DNA of 64,000 nucleotides from NCBI GenBank assembly GCA_002842145.1, contig PHCF01000049.1, positions 1-64,000 on the forward strand. The letters are read 5' to 3'. The stretch comes from Betaproteobacteria bacterium HGW-Betaproteobacteria-6. Lineage in GTDB: Bacteria; Pseudomonadota; Gammaproteobacteria; Burkholderiales; Rhodocyclaceae. Positions 1 through 15,897 of this stretch are shown here, piece after piece. The translations under genes and the position numbers were made by a program. The notes under the pieces were generated by a model. It did not search any database and was not told the origin of the DNA. It was given only the letters and a program-made list of their open reading frames with translations. Positions within the stretch are counted from its first letter, which is position 1; each line of letters opens with the position of its first letter.

Positions 1-49
1 CATGGGTGCGCTTGCGGCGCACGACCGACGGTTGATACGTGCGTTTCAT
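1..49 (-). CDS. rpmH: 50S ribosomal protein L34, 5' end only
   Basis: Read on the minus strand, the first 49 bases start with ATG and encode MKRTYQPSVVRRKRTH, the highly conserved N-terminus of ribosomal protein L34. The gene runs off the left edge after 16 codons. L34 is a small basic protein of the large ribosomal subunit. It is divergent from dnaA, the classic rpmH-dnaA arrangement at bacterial replication origins, which helps place this window at the origin. The remainder of L34 and any rnpA downstream cannot be seen. Confidence 0.93.
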   Translation of the reverse strand, partial: MKRTYQPSVVRRKRTH

Positions 50-284
50 GTTGTAATCCCTTGATGTGCGAAGAAAAACGCGTGATTACACCTTGTTTGT
101 TGGTGTTCTGTCAAGATCAATTAATTTTAAAAGCTGTGGATAACTTCCGTGAATGGGGGGTAAAATCTTGCCTTTGCTGGCGACTGACGGTTAGCCAGCC
201 AAATCAAAATAAGTTTTCAAATCAAGTATCTAATAACCGCCATCGGTCTTCGATCCGAATGCGCGGGGAGGAGTGTTTTCTTAG
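50..284. other. rpmH-dnaA intergenic region, candidate oriC segment
   Basis: A 235-bp divergent intergenic region. It holds an AT-rich run around 118-133 followed at 135-143 by TGTGGATAA, the reverse complement of the perfect DnaA box TTATCCACA. In many bacteria this gap holds oriC or the dnaA autoregulatory region. Only one perfect box was found, so the origin may extend into the dnaA-dnaN gap or lie elsewhere. Confidence 0.5.
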
Positions 285-1676
285 ATGGCCGGTTTCTGGG
301 AATCCTGTTTGCAGCGCTTTGAGCAGGAATTGCCCGCGCAGCAATTCAACACCTGGATCAAGCCCTTGCGGCTCGAAGGGGAAACCACGGCTCTGGACGA
401 CGGTCTGCGCCTTATCGCTCCGAATACCTTCATCTTGAAGTGGGTACGCGACCGCTATCTGACTCGTATTGAAGAATACAGCCGCAGCTTCTTCTCCGGG
501 CCGGTCAACATCGCGCTGATTATTGGCAGCGGAAAAGCTGGCAATCGGATTGAGGCTGGCAGCGAAGCTGGTGATAAATCTCCAAGCAAGGCTGCTGCCA
601 ATAGCCAAAAAAAGGCCCCCGCTGCTGACAAGCCGCGGGCCAAGAGCGGAAATTACGAAAAATCCAGGTTGTTTCAGTCATTTACTTTCGACAATCTGGT
701 GGTCGGCAAGGCCAATGATCTTGCTCGGGCTGCTGCCGTCCAGGTGGCGAACAACCCCGGTGGCGCCTACAACCCGCTATTCATTTACGGTGGTGCCGGC
801 CTTGGCAAGACTCACCTGATTCACGCCATCGGCAACGCCATCGTTGCTGAAAACCCGGAAAAGATTGTGCGCTATGTTCATGCCGAGGATTACTACTCGG
901 ATGTCGTGCGCGCCTACCAGCAAAAGTCCTTCGATACTTTCAAGCGTACCTATCGTTCGCTCGACGTGCTGTTGCTCGATGATGTCCAGTTCTTCAACGG
1001 CAAGAATCGTTCGCAGGAGGAGTTTTTCTTCCTGTTCAATGCGCTGATCGAAGCACGCAAGCAGATCATCATCACCTGCGATACCTATCCAAAAGACATC
1101 AACGGCCTCGATGACCGTCTGGTCACGCGCTTCGACTGGGGCCTGACTGTCCAGATCGAGCCACCTGAACTGGAAATGCGTGTCGCCATTCTGAAGAAGA
1201 AGGCAGAAGCCGAAGGCATTCATCTCGACGATGAAGTTCCTTTCTTCATCGCCAAGCATTTGCGTTCCAATGTGCGTGAACTCGAAGGCGCCCTGAAAAA
1301 GGTTCTGGCCTACTCGTCCTTCCATGGCCGCGCCATCGCGCTGGACCTGACCAAGGAAGCGCTCAAGGACGTTATTGGTTCGGCCCGTAATGTCGGCATC
1401 GACAACATCCAGAAGACCGTTGCCGATTACTACAAGATGAAGGTTGCCGAACTGTTCTCGAAAAAGCGTACCCGCGCCATTGCCCGACCCCGTCAGGTTG
1501 CCATGTGGTTGTGCCGGGAAGTGACCTCACACAGTTTTCCGGAAATCGGCGATGCCTTTGGCGGCCGCGATCACACGACGGTCATTCATGCCGTCAAGAC
1601 CATCGACGCCTTGCGCCTCAAGGAAAACGAACTCAACCACGACCTGCATGTATTGCTGCAGGTATTGAAAGGGTGA
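285..1676 (+). CDS. dnaA: Chromosomal replication initiator protein DnaA
   Basis: DnaA binds DnaA boxes at oriC, melts the adjacent AT-rich DNA and loads the helicase. At 463 residues it has the usual family length. Domain I (about 1-85) begins MAGFWESCLQRFEQELP. A low-complexity Ala/Lys linker follows (about 90-125). The AAA+ domain has the Walker A GGAGLGKTH at 169-177 and Walker B LLLDDVQF. The C-terminal DNA-binding domain carries the DnaA signature around GGRDHTTVIHA. The start is supported by a purine-rich GGGGAGGAG at 265-273. It is followed by dnaN after about 210 bp. Confidence 0.97.
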   Translation: MAGFWESCLQRFEQELPAQQFNTWIKPLRLEGETTALDDGLRLIAPNTFILKWVRDRYLTRIEEYSRSFFSGPVNIALIIGSGKAGNRIEAGSEAGDKSPSKAAANSQKKAPAADKPRAKSGNYEKSRLFQSFTFDNLVVGKANDLARAAAVQVANNPGGAYNPLFIYGGAGLGKTHLIHAIGNAIVAENPEKIVRYVHAEDYYSDVVRAYQQKSFDTFKRTYRSLDVLLLDDVQFFNGKNRSQEEFFFLFNALIEARKQIIITCDTYPKDINGLDDRLVTRFDWGLTVQIEPPELEMRVAILKKKAEAEGIHLDDEVPFFIAKHLRSNVRELEGALKKVLAYSSFHGRAIALDLTKEALKDVIGSARNVGIDNIQKTVADYYKMKVAELFSKKRTRAIARPRQVAMWLCREVTSHSFPEIGDAFGGRDHTTVIHAVKTIDALRLKENELNHDLHVLLQVLKG

Positions 1677-1885
1677 GGTTGTCGATAAGTCTGTGGGAAA
1701 GCTGTGTATGAATTGTGGATCATATGGAATTACCCACTTTGTGGGAAAATTGTCCGGATTTCACCCACAGGCAATCCAGTCGTTTTCGCAGACCGTAAAA
1801 TCTGATTCAATCCGCTGAAATTAAACAATATTTTTCAGTTATTCACAGAATTGTTCCCGATATAGTCTACTTAGGAATTTAATTT
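1677..1885. promoter_or_regulatory. dnaA-dnaN intergenic region with DnaA-box-like sites
   Basis: A 209-bp gap, unusually long for dnaA-dnaN. It contains TTATTCACA at 1839-1847, which matches TTATNCACA. It also holds several near-matches in the opposite direction, such as TGTGGATCA near 1717 and repeated GTGGGAAA motifs, plus an AT-rich stretch around 1808-1835. Either part of oriC or the dnaN promoter; the sequence alone does not decide. Confidence 0.45.
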
Positions 1886-5505
<3,620 letters not shown>

Positions 5506-5526
5506 CCGTCGGTTTTGTCAGTTCAG

Positions 5527-5550
5527 AAAAGGCTCCGCAGGGAGCCTTTT
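5527..5550 (+). terminator. Rho-independent terminator after gyrB
   Basis: AAAAGGCTCC-gcag-GGAGCCTTTT: a stem with a 4-nt loop and T tail, 22 bases past the gyrB stop. Confidence 0.85.
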
Positions 5551-5572
5551 CCATTTTGACGAGAGGTTGGGT

Positions 5573-6025
5573 ATGCGGGTTGTCGTTCAGCGGGTCAGGG
5601 AGGCCAGTGTTACGGTCAACCGGGAAATTTGCGGAAAAATTGAGTCGGGCCTGCTCGTCCTGGCCGGATTCGAGGCTGATGACGGGGCCGCCGATATTGA
5701 CTGGATGGCCGGCAAGATCGTTCGCCTGCGGCTGTTTGCTGACGAGAACGGGGTTATGAACCGCAGCGTCGTTGAGGCGGGCGGGCAGATTCTCGCGGTT
5801 TCCCAATTCACGCTTTATGCCTCGGTGAAAAAGGGTAATCGGCCGTCGTGGAGTCGGGCGGCGCGCGGCGATGTATCGCAGCCGCTATTCGAGCAGTTTG
5901 TTGCCCGCTTGTCGGCCGAACTGGGCAAGCCGGTGCCGACCGGGGTTTTTGGCGCCGACATGGAGGTCAGCCTGGTCAACGACGGGCCGGTCACGCTGAC
6001 TATTGATTCGAAGGCGCCGGAATAG
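5573..6025 (+). CDS. dtd: D-aminoacyl-tRNA deacylase
   Basis: Hydrolyses D-amino acids (and glycine from tRNA-Ala) mischarged onto tRNA, a cytosolic proofreading enzyme. The protein of 150 residues has family motifs [15 protein letters not shown] at the N-terminus, the catalytic-site segment VSQFTLYA, and the cross-subunit GPVTL near the C-terminus ([10 protein letters not shown]). ATG 5573 is chosen because GAGAGG at 5561-5566 is well spaced and homologues begin MRVVVQRV; a TTG two codons upstream is less likely. A dispersed-repeat copy (5604-5640) lies inside codons 11-23 and encodes part of the conserved SVTV segment. Confidence 0.95.
   Translation: MRVVVQRVREASVTVNREICGKIESGLLVLAGFEADDGAADIDWMAGKIVRLRLFADENGVMNRSVVEAGGQILAVSQFTLYASVKKGNRPSWSRAARGDVSQPLFEQFVARLSAELGKPVPTGVFGADMEVSLVNDGPVTLTIDSKAPE
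5604..5640 (-). repeat. Dispersed GGTTGACCGT repeat, copy in dtd
   Basis: Minus-strand copy with an exact core (5612-5621), TTTCCC before it and a T-rich arm (ATTTTTCCGC), as in intergenic copies. It is part of the dtd coding sequence. Confidence 0.6.
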
Positions 6026-6031
6026 GCGGGC

Positions 6032-6868
6032 TCAGTCGCTGGCAAACGCCGTGTGGAGGCGGACGATGCCCGCCAGCCCTCCCATCGCCAGCCCGATACC
6101 CGTGGCCGGGTCGGGCACTTCCGGTTCGCCGGGGTTGATGCGGATGAGCCGGCCGTTGCAGTTCTCGGAAAAATGACGGACGGTCGGGATGTTCGTCCCG
6201 GCACCGATCTCAATGCAGACGAGACGATCGACTGTGGCCAGCCATTGTTGCAGGCGGTGGTATTGCAGCATCGTCCGCCGATCCACCCAGCCCCAGTCGC
6301 CAAACATCAGGATATTCGGGCGGGCCAGGGCGCCGCAGTGCGGGCAATGAGGCAATTCATTGCGCAGTCGACAGTTGTCAGTGTCGATTTCGGGATGAAA
6401 GTCGTCGGCGGTCCAGATGTGTTCGCCACAACCCGCGGCGCATTGCAGATGATGGATGGAGCCGTGAATTTCACAAACCAGGTCGGTACCGAATCCGGCT
6501 TTCTGGAACTGGCCGTCGACATTGCTGGTGAAGGCGCGGAGGCCGTGCGGCATGCCTTTCGCCAGTTCGCGGAGCAGGGCGAAGCCGGCGTGTGGCGGGG
6601 TTTTCCGGTAGAGGGCGAGGCGATGGCCGTAGAAGCCCCAGGCGAGGCGCGGGTCGTTTTCGAAGGCGGTGGGGTTGGCGATCGATTCGAAGCTGACTCT
6701 GGCCCGGCCGAGCGCCGGATAGACGGACCAGAAGCCGCCCGGCCCGCGAAAATCGGGCAGGCCGGAATCGATGCCCATGCCGGCGCCGGCGGTGATGAGC
6801 AGGGCGTCAGCCTGATGCAGCCAATCGGCTGCCCGGGCAATGTTTCGGCTTTCCTGCGGCTCAGTCAC
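6032..6868 (-). CDS. SIR2-family NAD-dependent protein deacylase
   Basis: A 278-residue sirtuin. Sirtuins remove acyl groups from lysines using NAD, or act as ADP-ribosyltransferases. Visible are the NAD-binding signature ITAGAGMGIDSGLPDFRG, the core motif TSNVDGQFQKAG (usually TQNVD), a catalytic His in EIHGS, and a zinc ribbon of two Cys pairs (CAAGCG; CPHCG). The C-terminus has the second nucleotide-binding segment EIGAGTNIPTVR. It starts at a GTG at 6868 and converges with dtd, only 6 bases apart. The Gln-to-Ser change in the TQN motif and the long insert before the zinc ribbon suggest a divergent subclass; the substrate is unknown. Confidence 0.85.
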   Translation of the reverse strand: MTEPQESRNIARAADWLHQADALLITAGAGMGIDSGLPDFRGPGGFWSVYPALGRARVSFESIANPTAFENDPRLAWGFYGHRLALYRKTPPHAGFALLRELAKGMPHGLRAFTSNVDGQFQKAGFGTDLVCEIHGSIHHLQCAAGCGEHIWTADDFHPEIDTDNCRLRNELPHCPHCGALARPNILMFGDWGWVDRRTMLQYHRLQQWLATVDRLVCIEIGAGTNIPTVRHFSENCNGRLIRINPGEPEVPDPATGIGLAMGGLAGIVRLHTAFASD

Positions 6869-6881
6869 GGCGGTTTTGACT

Positions 6882-6916
6882 GAATCCCACGGTCAACCGG
6901 GAAAAAGGCCAAAAAT
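6882..6916 (-). repeat. Dispersed GGTTGACCGT repeat, intergenic copy
   Basis: Minus-strand copy between the sirtuin start and the HD-GYP stop: core at 6889-6898, preceded (minus orientation) by ATTTTTGGCC and TTTTTCCC. It closely matches the copies at 17557 and 46082. Confidence 0.7.
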
Positions 6917-6931
6917 TGAAATGATCCGGCC

Positions 6932-8071
6932 TTAGTCCAGGCCGCCTTCGGTGCTGGCCAGTACGCCCGGGTAACCGGTTGGATCATCCTTGTGGTGAAA
7001 AATCTCGTTGATCTGGAATTCCAGGTCGGTGAGGGCGCCGTGTTCGTCGGCGTAGATTTCCTTGATGCGGAGGATTTCCGGTATCGCTAGCTGGAAAGCG
7101 TTGATCAGTTGTGGGTCGAAATGCTTGCCGGATTGCTCGTAGAGATATTGCAGGGCTTCCTCGACCGGCACCGCTTTCTTGTACGGGCGCACCGAAACGA
7201 GGGCATCGAAGACATCGGCGATGGCCACAATGCGGCCTTCGAGCGGGATGTTCTCGCCGGCCAACTGCTGCGGGTAGCCGCTGCCATCCCATTTTTCGTG
7301 GTGGGTGAGGGCGATGATGCGCGAAGTCTCGAGCAGCTCGTTATCGTGTTTGCCGATGATTTCGGCGCCCATGATAGGGTGCTGGTGCATGACTTCCCAT
7401 TCAGCCGCATCGAGTTTCCCGGGTTTGAGCAGGATGGCGTCGGGGATGCCTATCTTGCCAATGTCGTGCATCGGCGCGGTGTTGAAAATGATGTTGGCAG
7501 CCTCTTCGCCGAGGCCGTGGGCGACGGCGATGATGCGGGCGTAGTGGCTCATGCGCAGCACGTGGTTACCGGTCTCGTTGTCCTTGAACTCGGCGGCCCG
7601 GCCAAGACGACGGATGATCTGCTGGCGGGTCGTGAGCAACTCGTGGGTGCGCTGGCGAACCATCCGCTCAAGCTCGCGCGACTGGTCGTAGAGCGCGAGA
7701 TGGGTGCGGACACGGGCTTTGACGATGGGCGGGCTGATCGGCTTGGTGATGTAATCGACGGCACCCGTTTCCAGGCCGCGCTGTTCATCCTCGGTGCTGG
7801 TCATGGCAGTGACGAAAATGATCGGAATGCGCCGCCGGTCGGGGTTCGATTTGAGGCGCCGGCAGATTTCCAGGCCGGAGAGCCCGGGCATCATGATGTC
7901 GAGCAGAATGAGGTCGGGTGGCTCGTCGGAGTACACGATCTTGAGTGCCTTCTCGCCCGAGGTGGCAATGCGGATCCGATAGTCGTCACGCAGCACTTCG
8001 CTGAGCAGATCGATGTTTTCCGGGCTGTCGTCGACGACCAGAATGCATTGTTTGGGGAGCAAGGGGGACAT
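6932..8071 (-). CDS. Response regulator with HD-GYP cyclic-di-GMP phosphodiesterase domain
   Basis: A 379-residue REC-HD-GYP protein expected to hydrolyse cyclic di-GMP in response to phosphorylation. The receiver domain (about 8-125) has the acidic pair in VVDDSPEN and phosphoacceptor Asp58 in LILLDIMMP. The HD-GYP domain (about 150-350) has HD at 202-203 (APMHDIGKIG), HHEKWDGSGYP at 257-267 with GYP at 265-267, and RIVAIADVFDALVS. The frame is open far upstream, but ATG 8071 is the right start because the REC domain begins there. It lies 25 bases after the hybrid kinase gene on the same strand, making that kinase its likely partner. Confidence 0.92.
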   Translation of the reverse strand: MSPLLPKQCILVVDDSPENIDLLSEVLRDDYRIRIATSGEKALKIVYSDEPPDLILLDIMMPGLSGLEICRRLKSNPDRRRIPIIFVTAMTSTEDEQRGLETGAVDYITKPISPPIVKARVRTHLALYDQSRELERMVRQRTHELLTTRQQIIRRLGRAAEFKDNETGNHVLRMSHYARIIAVAHGLGEEAANIIFNTAPMHDIGKIGIPDAILLKPGKLDAAEWEVMHQHPIMGAEIIGKHDNELLETSRIIALTHHEKWDGSGYPQQLAGENIPLEGRIVAIADVFDALVSVRPYKKAVPVEEALQYLYEQSGKHFDPQLINAFQLAIPEILRIKEIYADEHGALTDLEFQINEIFHHKDDPTGYPGVLASTEGGLD

Positions 8072-8096
8072 GATCGGTGGGGTCTCGTGGGTAAGC

Positions 8097-12308
<4,212 letters not shown>

Positions 12309-12423
12309 TCTTTCTCCTCTGTGCGAATGCTTACGCTGCCCTGTCTAGGAATTATTGTTTTTGTACCGGAAGCAATGTTACGAGATAGTCGTGTCGGCCG
12401 TATACATGTCAGGAGAATGATTT
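12309..12423. other. Kinase-apbE intergenic gap
   Basis: 115 bp holding the upstream region of the hybrid kinase (its ribosome-binding site and presumably its promoter) and the 3' flank of apbE, both read on the minus strand. No clear terminator or operator was recognised. Confidence 0.3.
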
Positions 12424-13452
12424 TTACGGAACGACGGTGACTTCAGGCGGCTGGCCGATGAATTCGAGGCGCTGGCGCAAGGCATCGGTGACGAAAATCC
12501 GGTTGTTACGGTCAACGCGCAAAACGAGGCCGATTTCCATCTTCTTTGCCATTTCGCGCCAGCCGTCCGGGCCGGCGATGAAGATCGGCTTGGAGGCGGC
12601 ATCGGACAGTGTGCCGGCTTTCGGCCCGGCCGGGATGAGTACGGTGACGGCCTGCGTCTGGTCGGCCGGGTAGCCGGTGCGCGGGTCGAGCAGGTGGGCG
12701 TAGCGCCGGCCTTCGACTTCGAAGAAGCGCTGGTAGTCGCCCGAGGTGCCGATCGCTTCGCCGTCGGCCAGCGTCACCGTGGCCAGCGGCCCGGCCTGGC
12801 GCGGATGCTGGATGCCGACACGCCACGGCTTGCCTTGCTTGCTGCCGAGCGCCATGACGTTGCCGCCGATGTTGATCAGCGCGTTGTTGATGCCCTGGGC
12901 GCGCAGGATGGTGGCGGCGCGGTCGAGGGCGACGCCCTTGAGGTAGCCGCCGAAATCGAGGGCGACGCCGGCGTTGCGGCTGCGCACGGTGGTGCCGTCT
13001 AGGCTGATGTCGGCAATCGATGGCTTGTTCGCCAGCCAGGCCTTGATGTCGTCCGGCGGCGGCAGCTCGGCCTTGAATTCGTCAGCCTGGAAGCCCCACA
13101 GCTTGATGAGCTGGCCGATGCCGGGGTCGAACAGGTAGTCGCCCTGTTTCGACAGCGCCTGGGCTTCCCGGACGAAGTCGGCGAGCTCCGGGCTGACTTC
13201 CCACGGTCGACCGGAAAAAATGGCCGAATTCAAGGCCGTCAGTTCCGATGGCTGCCACGCGTGGTAGGCGCGGTGCAGGCGGTCGAATTCGCGCAGCACG
13301 GCACCGATGGCCTTGCGCCCCTGCTCGGGTTCTTCGCTGACCACGAGCACTTCGACGCGGGTGCCGAAGACGTAGGCCTGCTGTTCCTGCAGGGGCGTGC
13401 GCCCGCAGGCGGCGAGGATCAGCGCACAGCAGACAATCAGGAAATGCCGCAT
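12424..13452 (-). CDS. apbE: FAD:protein FMN transferase, ApbE-family lipoprotein
   Basis: ApbE attaches FMN covalently to Thr/Ser residues of flavoproteins such as NqrB/NqrC and RnfG/RnfD outside the cytoplasmic membrane. The 342-residue protein starts with a lipoprotein signal, MRHFLIVCCALILAACG, with lipobox Cys16. Family motifs include ALDFGGYLKGVALDRA, the IGGNVMALG loop, GTSGDYQRFFEVEGRRYAHL and HLLDPRTGYP. The metal site region reads SDAASKPIFIAG, where many ApbE proteins have an ADALSTA-like motif. The start overlaps gshB by 16 bp, so it is probably cotranscribed with gshA-gshB. A variant of the dispersed repeat (13197-13220) lies inside it. Confidence 0.92.
   Translation of the reverse strand: MRHFLIVCCALILAACGRTPLQEQQAYVFGTRVEVLVVSEEPEQGRKAIGAVLREFDRLHRAYHAWQPSELTALNSAIFSGRPWEVSPELADFVREAQALSKQGDYLFDPGIGQLIKLWGFQADEFKAELPPPDDIKAWLANKPSIADISLDGTTVRSRNAGVALDFGGYLKGVALDRAATILRAQGINNALINIGGNVMALGSKQGKPWRVGIQHPRQAGPLATVTLADGEAIGTSGDYQRFFEVEGRRYAHLLDPRTGYPADQTQAVTVLIPAGPKAGTLSDAASKPIFIAGPDGWREMAKKMEIGLVLRVDRNNRIFVTDALRQRLEFIGQPPEVTVVP
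13197..13220 (-). repeat. Dispersed repeat, GGTCGACCGT variant in apbE
   Basis: Minus-strand copy with GGTCGACCGT in place of GGTTGACCGT, but with the same TTTTTTCC arm before it and GGGAA after it, as in the 17557 copy. Confidence 0.45.
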
Positions 13453-14456
13453 GCGTGTTCGATGGCGGTGATGAAAGCGCCGGCTGCATCGAACCCCGAC
13501 TGCTGGCGGATCTCGACCATGCAGGTCGGGCTGGTCACGTTGATTTCGGTCAGCCGGTCGCCGATGACGTCGATGCCGACCAGCATGAGCCCGCGCTTGA
13601 TGAGGACGGGGCCGATGGCTTCGGCGATTTCGCGGTCACTGGCCGACAGTTCCTGGGCGACGCCGGTGCCGCCGACGGCGAGGTTGCCGCGCGTTTCGCC
13701 GGCCTTGGGGATGCGCGCCAGGCAGAAGGGCACGGGCTTGCCGGCGATGATCAGGATGCGCTTGTCGCCCTGGCTGATCTCGGGCACGTAACACTGTGCC
13801 ATGATCGTCCGGGCGCCTTCGTGTGTCAGCGTTTCGACGATGACGTTGCGGTTCGGGTCGTTGCGATGGACGCGGAAAATCTGGCTGCCGCCCATGCCGT
13901 CGAGCGGCTTGAGGATGACGTCACGCTGCTCGTCGATGAAATGATGAAGCTGCGCCATGTTGCGGGTTACGACGGTCGACGGCGAAAAACGGGCAAATTC
14001 CATGATCGCCAGTTTTTCGGAATGATCGCGCAGCGCCCGCGGCCGGTTGAAAACCTTGACACCGTCGGCCTCGGCCCGTTCGAGCAGCCAGGTTGCCGTC
14101 AGGTATTCCGCATCGAAGGGCGGATCCTTGCGCATGACGATCGCGTCGAAGGTGGTCAGCGGCAACCACTCGCGGCCGGTTTCACGATACCAGTCGTGGT
14201 CGTCGGGGCGCAGGTGAAGGTGGGTCGCCTCGCCGAACACGCCGCCGGCCTGATCGCTCTCTGGCTTGCGCCAGCCGAGGCTGGCGGCGTCGATGGTGTA
14301 AACCTCATGGCCGTGGTGTTCGGCGGCGCGCATCATGGCGACCGACGAATCCTTCCAGGCCTTGAGATGCTCAAGCGGATCGACGACAAATGCCAGTTTC
14401 AAGGATCGGGCGCTACCGCCGAGCAGGTGTTTTTCGAAGTGCAGTTGCTGAGCCAT
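13437..14456 (-). CDS. gshB: Glutathione synthetase
   Basis: Joins gamma-glutamylcysteine and glycine using ATP, the second step of glutathione synthesis. The 339-residue protein has the prokaryotic GshB N-terminal fold (LAFVVDPLEHLKAWKDSS) and an ATP-grasp domain with VILKPLDGMGGSQIFR and the metal-binding segment TEINVTSPTCMVEI. It lies 6 bp downstream of gshA and overlaps apbE, so gshA-gshB-apbE looks like an operon. The N-terminus carries about 15 residues more than short homologues, so a start at a later ATG is possible. Confidence 0.95.
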   Translation of the reverse strand: MAQQLHFEKHLLGGSARSLKLAFVVDPLEHLKAWKDSSVAMMRAAEHHGHEVYTIDAASLGWRKPESDQAGGVFGEATHLHLRPDDHDWYRETGREWLPLTTFDAIVMRKDPPFDAEYLTATWLLERAEADGVKVFNRPRALRDHSEKLAIMEFARFSPSTVVTRNMAQLHHFIDEQRDVILKPLDGMGGSQIFRVHRNDPNRNVIVETLTHEGARTIMAQCYVPEISQGDKRILIIAGKPVPFCLARIPKAGETRGNLAVGGTGVAQELSASDREIAEAIGPVLIKRGLMLVGIDVIGDRLTEINVTSPTCMVEIRQQSGFDAAGAFITAIEHACGIS

Positions 14457-14462
14457 GCCGAC

Positions 14463-15749
14463 TCAGACTGCTTCCGGGGCCGTGCGTTCGAGTTCGATGG
14501 CGGCGGCCAGGCAGGCCAGCCGGCCGACCACGCCATAGGCGTAGAAGCGGTTGGGCGCTGCATCCGGGTCGTTGCAGCCGTAATCCGGCATGTTGCAGCC
14601 GGTCTCGAAGGCCAGCGGCTCGAAATGCATGCCCGGTGCGTTGAGGTTTTCATCCTTGCCGCGCCCGGTATGCACCCGGTAGAAGCCGCCGACGACGTAA
14701 CGGTCGACCATGTAGATGACCGGCTCGGCCACCGCGTCGTTGAGCGTTTCAAAGGAATGGACGCCTTCCTGGATGAGCACCTCGGAAACCTCCAGACCTT
14801 CCTTGACGACGCTCATCTTGTTGCGCTGCTTGCGGTTGAGGGCGATGACCTCGTCGACGTTGCGCACGGTCATGATGCCCATGCCGTAGGTCCCGGCATC
14901 GGCCTTGACGACGACGTAGGGCGTCTCCTCAATGTCGTATTCGCGGTACTTTTCCTTGACGATGTCGAGCACGGCCGAGACGTTGGCAGCCAGACATTCC
15001 TCGCCCTGACGCTCGTGGAAATTGACGCTGCGGCACACCGAAAAGGCCGGGTTGATGCGCCACGGGTCGATGCCGATGGCCTTGGCGAAATCGTTGGCGA
15101 CCTGATCGTAGGCGGCAAAATGGTTGGACTTGCGCCGTACCGCCCAGCCGGCATGCACCGGGGGCAGCACGACCTGCTCGTTGAGGCCCTGCAGGATATC
15201 GGGAATGCCGGCCGACAGGTCGTTGTTGAGCAGGATGGCGCAGGGATCGAAGCCATCCAGTCCGAGTCGGTGGCCGGTGCGGACCAGCGGTTCGAGCAGC
15301 AGGTGCTGGCCGTTGGGCAGGTCGATCGGCGTCGGCTGGGTGATTTCCGGGTTGAGCGAGCCGAGGCGCACGTTCAGCCCGGTCTGCTTGAGAATGGCGG
15401 CGATCTGCGCGACGTTCCGCAGGTAGAACTGGTTGCGCGTGTGGTTCTCGGGGATGAGCAGCAGGCTGCGCGCTTCCGGACAGAATTTTTCGATGGCGCT
15501 CATCGCGGCCTGCACGCAGAGCGGCAGGAAAGCGGGGTTCAGGTTATTGAAGCCGCCAGGGAAAAGATTGGTGTCGACCGGCGCCAGCTTGAAGCCGGAA
15601 TTGCGCAGGTCGCACGACGAATAAAACGGCGGCGTGTGCTCCTGCCATTGGCCGCGCAGCCAGTGTTCGATCTGCGGACTGGCCGCCAGGAAGCGCCGTT
15701 CAAGCTCGAGCAGGGGGCCGGTGAGGGCGGTGGTGAGGTGGGGGACCAT
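14463..15749 (-). CDS. gshA: Glutamate-cysteine ligase, proteobacterial GshA family
   Basis: Catalyses the first, rate-limiting step of glutathione synthesis: ATP-dependent joining of glutamate and cysteine. The 428-residue protein is not of the E. coli GshA type; it resembles the separate glutamate-cysteine ligase family found beside gshB in beta- and some gammaproteobacteria. Visible hallmarks are PVDTNLFPGGFNNL, an ATP-grasp-like YVVVKADAGTYGMGIMTV segment, and a conserved C-terminal part from GGFYRVHTGRG to MHFEPL. It is followed after 6 bp by gshB. The divergent neighbour is the ABC-F gene; the shared 148-bp gap should contain both promoters. Confidence 0.92.
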   Translation of the reverse strand: MVPHLTTALTGPLLELERRFLAASPQIEHWLRGQWQEHTPPFYSSCDLRNSGFKLAPVDTNLFPGGFNNLNPAFLPLCVQAAMSAIEKFCPEARSLLLIPENHTRNQFYLRNVAQIAAILKQTGLNVRLGSLNPEITQPTPIDLPNGQHLLLEPLVRTGHRLGLDGFDPCAILLNNDLSAGIPDILQGLNEQVVLPPVHAGWAVRRKSNHFAAYDQVANDFAKAIGIDPWRINPAFSVCRSVNFHERQGEECLAANVSAVLDIVKEKYREYDIEETPYVVVKADAGTYGMGIMTVRNVDEVIALNRKQRNKMSVVKEGLEVSEVLIQEGVHSFETLNDAVAEPVIYMVDRYVVGGFYRVHTGRGKDENLNAPGMHFEPLAFETGCNMPDYGCNDPDAAPNRFYAYGVVGRLACLAAAIELERTAPEAV

Positions 15750-15897
15750 GTGCTGTCTCTCAATCCGTGTTTTCTATTTTTGGCCGCAAATCTTACACCG
15801 CAGTGCAGCAAAAGTGATCCCTTTGCCGCCGTTAACCCCCTGAAAACAGGTAAAATCCGGCCCTTCGTTTTACCGCTTTTTGCAGATTGGAATCGCC